DNA of 16,733 nt, taken from contig JBCBZH010000069.1 in NCBI GenBank assembly GCA_039815415.1, positions 1-16,733 of the forward strand. The letters are read 5' to 3'. The translations under genes were made by a program, and so were the position numbers. The notes below the pieces were generated by a model. The model did not search any database. It was not told the DNA's origin and saw only the letters and a program-made list of their open reading frames with translations. Source of the stretch: JBCBZH01 sp039815415. Its GTDB lineage: Bacteria; Bacteroidota; Rhodothermia; Rhodothermales; Rubricoccaceae. Positions 6,036 through 12,040 of the stretch are shown here, piece by piece (position 1 is the stretch's first letter; each line of letters begins with the position of its first letter).

Positions 6036-7316
6036 TTAGGGCCAGATGTTCCAGAGCGTCGAGCGCGAGAAGCGATCTGCCTGAAACGGCCGAGTGTCCA
6101 CGGTCGTCGGCTCGCCCATCGCCAGCTCGGCCACGAGTTCGCCAGTTACGGGTGCCAGCATGAGGCCCATCATGCTGTGGCCGGTCGCCACCCACACGCT
6201 GGGGGCTCCGGGGACTGGGCCGATGAACGGCAGGCCATCTGGTGAGCAGGGCCGGTAGCCCGACCACATCTCCATCTCCGTTGCCTCGGGCGCGTAGCGC
6301 GCAGCAAGCTGGCGAATGGGACCCGCACGCCGCTCATTCACCGACGGATCGAAGCCGGTCAGAGCCAGCGTCCCGGTGAACCGGAGCCGATCCGGCAGCG
6401 GTGTCACGGTCACCTTGTCATCCGTGAAGATGGTCGGCAGGGTCGGCGGCGTCTCGGGAAGCGGTGTGGTGACGCTGTAGCCCTTCGCGGGCTGAAGCGG
6501 AACCCGGAGGCCGAGCGACCTCGTGAGGCGCCCCGTCCATGATCCCGCCGCCAGCACGACGGTCTCAGCTCGGACCTCGCCGGTTGAGGTGTGTACGCAC
6601 GTCGAGCCGTCGGGCTGAGGTGCGAGCGCCGTCACCTCGAGGCCGGTGCGGATCGTGGCGCCGTCGCGCGTAAGCGCGGCCTCGAGCTGGCGAAGGAGTG
6701 CATCCGGGTCCACGCGGCCATCCTGTTTGTGGAGCACGGCACCCAGGAGGTCAGAGCTGAACGTCGGCTCGCGTTCGGCCAGGGCCGCTGCGTCCACTCG
6801 CTCCACCTCCAGGCCCATCGCCTCGGCATGGTCCGCCAGCTCGAGGTCGGCCTTGCGGCCTTTCTCGGTGCGGTAGGCCATCAGCAGGCCGGTCTGGGCA
6901 TAGCCGATCTGGCCCACGTCGTCCTGCAGGGCACCCATGAGGTCCACGCTGGCGAGCGCCAAGTCGCGCAGGATGGGCGCGCTGGTGCGGACGTGGCCTT
7001 CTGTGCAGTGGCGCCAGAACAGCCAGAGCCACCGCGTCAGCTCGAGGTTTGGGCGGAGGCGAATGTGGAACGGGCTGGCGGGGTTGAGCATCCACCGGAG
7101 GCCCTGTGCGACCACACCGGGCGACGACAGCGGCACGAAGTGGCTCGGCGTCACCATCCCCGCATTGCCTGCCGAGGCACCGACGCCGACCGACTCACGC
7201 GAGAGCACCGTTACCTCGCGCCCTCGCCGCTGGAGCGCGCGCGCCGCACACAACCCGATGGCGCCACTGCCGACCACCACGACATCCGCACGATCCGCCA
7301 GCTCGACGTACGTCAT
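6036..7316 (-). CDS. FAD-dependent D-hydroxyproline dehydrogenase (DadA/DAO family)
   Basis: A 426-aa flavoprotein of the D-amino-acid dehydrogenase/DAO family. The Rossmann motif GSGAIG is at residues 16-21, followed by E/S-rich FAD contacts, AGNAGMVTPSH near 49-59, and AAGSW plus a C-terminal YRPCSPDGLPFIGP and GHSMMGLMLAP that close the FAD site. In Hyp catabolism this enzyme oxidises cis-4-hydroxy-D-proline to pyrroline-4-hydroxy-2-carboxylate, passing electrons to the respiratory chain or oxygen. Substrate assignment rests on context: its ATG directly follows the TAG of the epimerase gene (TAGATG), so the two are almost certainly co-translated, and the remaining pathway enzymes lie upstream. 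The single-subunit form is inferred from the absence of small subunit genes. A general D-amino acid dehydrogenase is the alternative. Confidence 0.85.
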   Translation of the reverse strand: MTYVELADRADVVVVGSGAIGLCAARALQRRGREVTVLSRESVGVGASAGNAGMVTPSHFVPLSSPGVVAQGLRWMLNPASPFHIRLRPNLELTRWLWLFWRHCTEGHVRTSAPILRDLALASVDLMGALQDDVGQIGYAQTGLLMAYRTEKGRKADLELADHAEAMGLEVERVDAAALAEREPTFSSDLLGAVLHKQDGRVDPDALLRQLEAALTRDGATIRTGLEVTALAPQPDGSTCVHTSTGEVRAETVVLAAGSWTGRLTRSLGLRVPLQPAKGYSVTTPLPETPPTLPTIFTDDKVTVTPLPDRLRFTGTLALTGFDPSVNERRAGPIRQLAARYAPEATEMEMWSGYRPCSPDGLPFIGPVPGAPSVWVATGHSMMGLMLAPVTGELVAELAMGEPTTVDTRPFQADRFSRSTLWNIWP

Positions 7317-8318
7317 CTAGATCACCTGGAAGCCGTGAGCATACGGGTCATCCTCGGCGTCGATGAACCAGGTGGTCTCACCCATCACACGCGCCCAGCC
7401 TTCCACACTCGGAACGATGGCAGGGTGCTCGCCAACCTTCGTCGTGGCTTCGATGCGCCCTCGGAACAGGCTCCCGATGATGCTCTCGTGAACGAAGTCC
7501 TCGCCCGGCGCGAGGAGTCCTTGCGCCGACCGCTGCGCCATGCGAGCACTGGTACCCGTACCGCATGGCGAGCGATCGATCGCTTTGTTGCCGTAGAACA
7601 CCGCATTGCGGGCATCGGCGTCCGGATGTGTGGGAGCGCCCGCCCACAAGATGTGGCTGAGGCCCCCGATGGTGGGGTCGTCCGGGTGCTCAAAGATAAA
7701 CAACTCGTTCAAACAAGAACGGAGGGTGGGGCTCCACCGGACGAGATCTGCCGCCGTGTGGTCCGCGATGTCCAGAAACCCAGACTGTGCCTCGATAATC
7801 GCATAGAAATTACCTCCGTAGGCCACGTCCACCGATAGCGGGCCTAACTCCGGGTGCTCTACCTCAAGGCCTTCAGCCGCCAGGAATGACGGAACGTTGG
7901 TGAGGCGGACCGACCGGATGCGTCCGTTCTCTTCCGTGTAGGTGGCATCCACGCGCCCGGCGGGAGTGTCGAGCCGCACCACGCCGGGCGTCGCGGGCGT
8001 CACCAGCCCGTATTTCAGCATCACAGTCACCGTGCCGATGGTGCCGTGGCCGCACATCGGCAGGCACCCGCTGGTCTCGATGAACAGCACGCCCACGTCG
8101 CAGTCGTCGCGGGTGGGTGGGTAGAGGATCGAGCCCGACATCATATCGTGTCCGCGGGGCTCGAACATCAGCCCAGTGCGGATCCAGTCGTATTCCGCGA
8201 GGAAGTGCTGGCGACGCGCGCTCATGGAGTCGCCCTCGAGCTGAGGACCGCCTTCGCGCACCACGCGGACCGGGTTGCCGCAGGTGTGGGCCTCAATGCA
8301 GGAGAAGGTGTGACGCAT
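7317..8318 (-). CDS. 4-hydroxyproline 2-epimerase (proline racemase family)
   Basis: A 333-aa proline racemase family protein of typical length. Both catalytic cysteines are present: Cys89 in MCGHGTIG and Cys252 in SPCGTGTSA. This favours an epimerase/racemase over trans-3-hydroxy-L-proline dehydratase, where the first position is usually Thr or Ser. It interconverts trans-4-hydroxy-L-proline and cis-4-hydroxy-D-proline, the first step of bacterial Hyp degradation. Its stop codon abuts the ATG of the FAD dehydrogenase that uses the product. The aldehyde dehydrogenase gene lies 98 bases upstream on the same strand. MRHTFSCIEAHTCGNP is the standard family N-terminus, which supports the start. 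Proline racemase is the less likely alternative given the neighbours. Confidence 0.93.
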   Translation of the reverse strand: MRHTFSCIEAHTCGNPVRVVREGGPQLEGDSMSARRQHFLAEYDWIRTGLMFEPRGHDMMSGSILYPPTRDDCDVGVLFIETSGCLPMCGHGTIGTVTVMLKYGLVTPATPGVVRLDTPAGRVDATYTEENGRIRSVRLTNVPSFLAAEGLEVEHPELGPLSVDVAYGGNFYAIIEAQSGFLDIADHTAADLVRWSPTLRSCLNELFIFEHPDDPTIGGLSHILWAGAPTHPDADARNAVFYGNKAIDRSPCGTGTSARMAQRSAQGLLAPGEDFVHESIIGSLFRGRIEATTKVGEHPAIVPSVEGWARVMGETTWFIDAEDDPYAHGFQVI

Positions 8319-8416
8319 GGGGCGCTCCGGTGACGTGTGGAGATCCTCTCCACCCTCTCGTGTCTTTCCACCCTTAGCGGGATGGTGGGGCAGAAGGGAT
8401 GAAGAGGGCTTTGATG

Positions 8417-10003
8417 TCAGGTCAGCGGCTCCCGCGTCTGCTCTCCATCCACCATTCGCCAGAGGCCGCGCGGGTTGGCGTCCTGAAGCTCAGGGGGGAG
8501 AAGAGCAGCGGGGACGTTCTGGTAGCAGATCGGGCGGGCGAAGCGCTCAATGGCTGCCGTGCCGACTGAGGTCGACCGCACGTTCGTGGTGGCAGGATAG
8601 GGGCCGCCGTGGTTCATCGCCGGGCTGACCTCCACGCCCGTCGGGAAGCCGCGAACGAGGAGCCGCCCGACGCGTCGCGCCAGCGTGGCGGCAAGCGCCT
8701 CATGAGCCGCCAGCTCGTCGTCGGCTCCCCAGAGGGTGCCGGTGAGGTGGCCGTCGATAGTGGCCACGACGGTCGCCAGCTCGTCGGCATCCGCGGCCTG
8801 GACAAGAAGGGTGGCGGGGCCGAAGACCTCCTCGTGGAGCGCCGGGCTGGCGAGAAAGGTCTGTGCATCGACGGTGGCGACAGCGGCGCGAGCTGGCGTC
8901 GCGGTGTCGCCCTCGCCGCCCGTCGCCAGCATCGTCACGCCGTCCACGGAGTTCCACTGTGCCACGCCTGCCTCGTAGCCGCTCTGGATGCCACTGTGGA
9001 GCATCGTGAAGGCTGAGGCCTTCTGGATTGTCTGGGCCACGCGCTCGGCGAACTGCGTCAGCGCCTCGCTCTGGATGCCAATCACGAGGCCGGGGTTGGT
9101 GCAGAACTGCCCGGCGCCGAGCGTGACCGAGCCCACCAGCCCGTCGGCGATGGCCTCGCCGTTGGTCGCCAGCGCGTTGGGCAACAGCACGACCGGGTTG
9201 ATGCTGCCCATCTCCGCGTAGACCGGGATCGGCTCCGGTCGTGCGGCGGCAGCGTCGAACAGGGCGCGCCCGGCACGGAGCGACCCGGTGAAGCCGACGG
9301 CCTTTGTGAGCGGATGCGTCACCAACTCGGTGGAGCGCTCAATTGAGCGGGTGTGGACGAGCGAGAACGTGCCGGGGTGCAGGCCCACAGCCTCGACGGC
9401 CTTCGTCACCGCACCGGCCACCAACTCGGACGTGCCGGGGTGCGCCGGGTGAGCCTTCACCACCACCGGGCAGCCTGCCGCCAGCGCGCTGGCAGTGTCG
9501 CCTCCGGCCACGGAGAAGGCGAGCGGGAAGTTGCTCGCGCCGAACACCACCACCGGCCCCAGCGCGACGTGCATCCGGCGGAGGTCCGGGCGCGGAATCG
9601 GCTCGCGGTCCGGCAGGGCGGTGTCGATCCGAGCGTCCACCCATGATCCATCGCGGACCACATTCGCGAACATCCGAAGCTGGCCGCACGTCCGGCCCCG
9701 CTCGCCTCGGAAGCGGGCTGGCGGAAGGCCAGTCTCCGAGCTGGCGCGTGCCACCAGCCTCTCGCCCAGCGCCTCGATCTCATCAGCCATCGCGTCCAGA
9801 AGTGCCGCGCGCGTCTCCGCGGGCTGGCGACGGTCCGCGACGAACGCCGCCTCAGCCTGCGTCAGCGCGTAGTCGATTTCTTCCGACGTGGCCTCCGCGA
9901 ACGCTGGGTCGAGCGGACCGCCCGTAGTGGGATCGGCGGCGCGCAGCGTCGGGCTGGCGGTGGCAGAGGGATGACCCGCGATGAGGTGCTGTCCGTGGAG
10001 CAT
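8417..10003 (-). CDS. 2,5-dioxopentanoate (2-oxoglutarate semialdehyde) dehydrogenase
   Basis: An aldehyde dehydrogenase superfamily protein of 528 aa from the ATG at 10003. This is the usual size of the KGSADH subgroup. An upstream ATG at 10063 would add 20 low-complexity residues and is disfavoured. Visible active-site residues are Asn158 (GASNFP), Lys183 (VKAHP), Glu264 (YAEMGSINP) and the nucleophile Cys301 (GAGQFCTNPG). The SINP and GQFCTNPG contexts are characteristic of KGSADH rather than betaine-aldehyde or succinate-semialdehyde enzymes. It oxidises 2-oxoglutarate semialdehyde to 2-oxoglutarate with NAD(P)+, the last step of Hyp degradation feeding the TCA cycle. An inverted repeat lies in the 86-base gap between it and the regulator gene. 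Confidence 0.92.
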   Translation of the reverse strand: MLHGQHLIAGHPSATASPTLRAADPTTGGPLDPAFAEATSEEIDYALTQAEAAFVADRRQPAETRAALLDAMADEIEALGERLVARASSETGLPPARFRGERGRTCGQLRMFANVVRDGSWVDARIDTALPDREPIPRPDLRRMHVALGPVVVFGASNFPLAFSVAGGDTASALAAGCPVVVKAHPAHPGTSELVAGAVTKAVEAVGLHPGTFSLVHTRSIERSTELVTHPLTKAVGFTGSLRAGRALFDAAAARPEPIPVYAEMGSINPVVLLPNALATNGEAIADGLVGSVTLGAGQFCTNPGLVIGIQSEALTQFAERVAQTIQKASAFTMLHSGIQSGYEAGVAQWNSVDGVTMLATGGEGDTATPARAAVATVDAQTFLASPALHEEVFGPATLLVQAADADELATVVATIDGHLTGTLWGADDELAAHEALAATLARRVGRLLVRGFPTGVEVSPAMNHGGPYPATTNVRSTSVGTAAIERFARPICYQNVPAALLPPELQDANPRGLWRMVDGEQTREPLT

Positions 10004-10028
10004 AGGGAGGGGAGGGGTTGAGGGATCG

Positions 10029-10074
10029 GGGATGGAGGGATGAGCAGAGAGAGGCAGATTCATCCATCTATCCC
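10029..10074 (-). repeat. Imperfect inverted repeat between regulator and dehydrogenase genes
   Basis: GGGATGGAGGGATGA (10029-10043) and TCATCCATCTATCCC (10060-10074) are complementary at 13 of 15 positions with a 16-base spacer. It lies wholly in the gap between the GntR stop and the dehydrogenase start. It could be an operator, an mRNA-processing hairpin or incidental purine-rich leader sequence. No T-tract is present. Confidence 0.4.
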
Positions 10075-10089
10075 TTATCCCGCATCCCT

Positions 10090-10734
10090 CTAATTGAGAG
10101 TCAGCGTGTCGCGCGCGAAGGCGTCGAGGTAGTCGAGGAGGCGGTCGGTGGCAGTAGCCGCTGCGGCGTCATCTCCGTCCGCGACGGCCCGGAGGACGGC
10201 GGCATGGAGCGTGGCGGATTCTACGAGGTCGCCGTCGTGGCGGAAGCGGACCCAGAGGCGGCGGCAGTGGACGTGGAGCGCAGAAAGCGCGCGGGTGGCG
10301 TAGGGGTTGCGCGAGGCAGCCTCCAGCAGCTCGTCGCCCTCGCGGTCGGCGCGGAGAAAGGCGGCAAGGTCATCGGAGCGGGCAGCGTCTTCAGCGGCGT
10401 CGGCGCAGGCCGCCAGCTCATCGCGTTGGTTCGGCGTGGCGCGTCGAGCCGCCGTCTGGGCGACGAGGCGTTCCAGCACGCGGCGCGTTTCGAGAAGCGC
10501 CTGCATATCGGCCAAGTCGATGGCCGTCACCCGCATCCCGCGCCGGGGAATCGACACCACCAGCCGCTGTGCGATCAGCCGTTGCAACGCCTCCCGGAGC
10601 GGCGTCCGACCGATGCCCACGCGCTCGCCCAGTTCGCCCTCGGTGAACACCTCGCCCGGCGCCAGCTCGAGGGTCACGATCAACGCCTCAATGGTGTCGT
10701 AGGCCTGTTCCGCGAGGGTAGGGGAGAGCGGCAT
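10090..10734 (-). CDS. GntR-family (FadR/FCD subfamily) transcriptional regulator
   Basis: A 214-aa protein from the ATG at 10734. An upstream ATG at 10812 would start inside a dispersed repeat and add 26 unstructured residues. The N-terminal winged helix-turn-helix covers roughly residues 5-72 (TEGELGERVGIGRTPLREALQRL, wing SIPRRGMRVT). The C-terminal all-helical FCD ligand-binding domain covers about 75-205, with candidate metal ligands Asp130, His156 and His177. At 134, where FCD proteins commonly have His in a DxxxH pattern, there is Asp. It sits inside the Hyp operon, between the deaminase and dehydrogenase genes, so it probably controls this cluster and itself in response to Hyp or a pathway intermediate. 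Direction of control cannot be told from sequence. Confidence 0.9.
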   Translation of the reverse strand: MPLSPTLAEQAYDTIEALIVTLELAPGEVFTEGELGERVGIGRTPLREALQRLIAQRLVVSIPRRGMRVTAIDLADMQALLETRRVLERLVAQTAARRATPNQRDELAACADAAEDAARSDDLAAFLRADREGDELLEAASRNPYATRALSALHVHCRRLWVRFRHDGDLVESATLHAAVLRAVADGDDAAAATATDRLLDYLDAFARDTLTLN

Positions 10735-10807
10735 CGAGCTGGTGATGGAGGGCTGGATAGGAATATGGAAGGGGGTGCGTTGGGGTAGCGCAATCATCTC
10801 CAACAAC

Positions 10808-10934
10808 GTCATCCTGAGCGTGTCGAAGGATCTGTGCCGAGCAGGCCCTCTGGTTTGCTCTCGGCGCTAGACCCAAGACGAAGGTCGCATTACAGATCTT
10901 TCGACTGCGGGCTGCGCCCTTCGCTCAGGATGAC
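10808..10934. mobile_element. MITE/REP-like inverted-repeat element
   Basis: The left arm, 10808-10835, begins GTCATCCTGAGCG and ends GAAGGATCTGT. The right arm, 10892-10934, is its near complement, with an extra insertion of about 15 bases (reverse strand: GTCATCCTGAGCG ... TCGAAAGATCTGT). The 'TCATCCTGAGCG...GAAGGATCT' unit is a widespread dispersed intergenic repeat in many phyla. Here two copies in opposite orientation make an element of about 127 bp with a 56-base centre and no coding capacity. It fills most of the gap between the deaminase and regulator genes and, if transcribed, would form a long hairpin within the operon message. The arms are seen directly; mobility is inferred. Confidence 0.7.
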
Positions 10935-10957
10935 ACGTAGGAGAGGGTTGTGCTCGT

Positions 10958-11872
10958 CTACGCCAGCTCGAGCTGAGGCAACTCGGGGCGGTTCGCCAGC
11001 GCGTGCTCGATGATGCCGACCACCTGCTCGCGCTCGGCGCCGGACAGCGGCAGGCGCGGCGGGCGGACGTGCTCGGAGCCGCGCCCTACCATCGCCTGCG
11101 CCAGCTTGATGTTCTGCACCAGCTTCGGGTTCACATCGAGGTGCAGGAGCGGCATGAACCAGCGGTAGATCTCGACGGCTTCCTGAATCCGGTTCGCCTG
11201 CACGAGGTCGTAGATGGCGACGGTCTCCTCGGGGAAGGCGCACACCAGTCCGGCGAGCCAGCCGTCGGCGCCGAGGACGAGGGCCTCGAGGGCGATGTTG
11301 TCCACGCCGCAGAAGATCTGGTAGCGGTCGCCGACGAGGTTCTTGATGTCCGTGATGCGGCGCACGTCGTCCGAGGACTCCTTGATGGCGACCACGGTGG
11401 GCTCGTCCGCCAGCTCGGCGAACATTTCGGGCGTCACGTCCACCTTGTAGGCGGGCGGGTTGTTGTAGATCATCAGGGGCCGGTCCGTGGCCTGCGCGAT
11501 GGTGCGGAGGTAGGTCAGCGTCTCGGGGCCGTCGGAGACGTAGAGGAGCGGTGGGAGCACCATGAAGCCCTCGGCGCCTCGGGCGGCGGCGTCCTTAGCA
11601 AACTGGCAGGCCTCGGCGGTCGCCCGCTCCGCGATGCCACAGAGCACGGGCACGCGCCCATCGGAGGCCTCAATGGCGGCGGAGAGGACATCGAGCTTCT
11701 CGGCGCGGGTGAGCGTGCTGCTCTCGCCAAGCGATCCGCACACCACCAGCCCGTGGACGCCCGCATCGATCTGGCCACGATACTCGCGAAGCATGGCCTC
11801 GCGGTCGAGCTGGTGATCGGGCGTCAGGGGCGTGGTGACGGCGGGGAAGACCCCTTTCCAGGGAGCGGACAT
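10958..11872 (-). CDS. DapA-family pyrroline-4-hydroxy-2-carboxylate deaminase (probable)
   Basis: A 304-aa TIM-barrel protein of the dihydrodipicolinate synthase/N-acetylneuraminate lyase superfamily. The Schiff-base Lys164 lies in VVAIKESSDD, Tyr136 in IYNNPPAYKVD, and the 2-oxo-acid-binding loop is GSLGESSTL at 46-54. True DapA usually has GTTGE and YNVPxRT, so lysine biosynthesis is unlikely. In the Hyp pathway this family member converts pyrroline-4-hydroxy-2-carboxylate to 2-oxoglutarate semialdehyde plus ammonia. All other enzymes of that route follow on the same strand, which supports the assignment. It is the first gene of the putative operon, with an AT-rich presumed promoter 16-40 bases upstream. 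Other aldolases of the family (for example KDG-type) remain possible. Confidence 0.88.
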   Translation of the reverse strand: MSAPWKGVFPAVTTPLTPDHQLDREAMLREYRGQIDAGVHGLVVCGSLGESSTLTRAEKLDVLSAAIEASDGRVPVLCGIAERATAEACQFAKDAAARGAEGFMVLPPLLYVSDGPETLTYLRTIAQATDRPLMIYNNPPAYKVDVTPEMFAELADEPTVVAIKESSDDVRRITDIKNLVGDRYQIFCGVDNIALEALVLGADGWLAGLVCAFPEETVAIYDLVQANRIQEAVEIYRWFMPLLHLDVNPKLVQNIKLAQAMVGRGSEHVRPPRLPLSGAEREQVVGIIEHALANRPELPQLELA

Positions 11873-11887
11873 GGTCGAGCTGATGAG

Positions 11888-11914
11888 TTGGATATGGGTA
11901 ATATATCAATAGTC
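11888..11914 (-). promoter_or_regulatory. AT-rich promoter/operator candidate ahead of the Hyp cluster
   Basis: GATAT (11891-11895) and ATATC (11903-11907) are perfect inverted arms around seven bases, flanked by TTG and CAA, so 11888-11909 reads TTG-GATAT-N7-ATATC-AA. This AT-rich patch stands out in very GC-rich DNA and lies 16 bases upstream of the first cluster gene's ATG. It can hold both a -10 element (TATATT or TATTGATAT on the minus strand) and an operator for the FadR-type regulator encoded in the cluster. A related CCATAT...TATCCA stretch lies before the regulator gene. The inverted repeat is seen; its role is inferred. Confidence 0.4.
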
Positions 11915-11984
11915 GCCCAGGCCAGCATGAGCGTCTCTGGACATGCCGGACGCCTCCGTCAGTCGTCGTAGACCAGCAACTGTT

Positions 11985-12034
11985 GCGCGACACATGGTTT
12001 GTCATAGCGCGACACATGGTTTGTCATAGCGCGA
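11985..12034. repeat. 22-bp tandem repeat (two copies plus partial third)
   Basis: Two exact 22-bp copies, 11985-12006 and 12007-12028, are followed by the first six bases of a third (GCGCGA, 12029-12034). Each unit contains GACA-N7-TGTC, a short inverted repeat. The repeat starts seven bases past the stop codon of the beta-helix gene and marks the junction between the phage-tail module and the hydroxyproline cluster. Multiple short direct repeats of this kind occur at the ends of IS21-type elements and as phage or regulator binding sites; no transposase gene is in the window. The repeat is certain; its origin is not. Confidence 0.85.
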
Positions 12035-12040
12035 ATCGCT

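Noticed and set aside
6591..7838. 415-aa plus-strand frame opposite the FAD dehydrogenase and epimerase
   Set aside because: It is antisense to two clear enzymes across their junction, His/Arg-rich and without recognisable domains.
7317..8318. trans-3-hydroxy-L-proline dehydratase
   Set aside because: Both catalytic Cys residues (89 and 252) are present; the dehydratase usually has Thr or Ser at the first.
8368..8388. Hairpin CCACCC/GGGATGG between the dehydrogenase and epimerase genes as a terminator
   Set aside because: Short bulged stem with no T-tract on the minus strand; not strong enough to call.
10958..11872. Lysine biosynthetic dapA
   Set aside because: The GSLGE and YNNPPAYKVD motifs differ from those of DapA (GTTGE, YNVPxRT), and the neighbours define Hyp catabolism.
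11003..11971. 322-aa plus-strand frame opposite the DapA-family gene
   Set aside because: Antisense shadow of a gene with intact catalytic motifs.
11985..12034. CRISPR array
   Set aside because: The repeat units are directly adjacent with no spacers.
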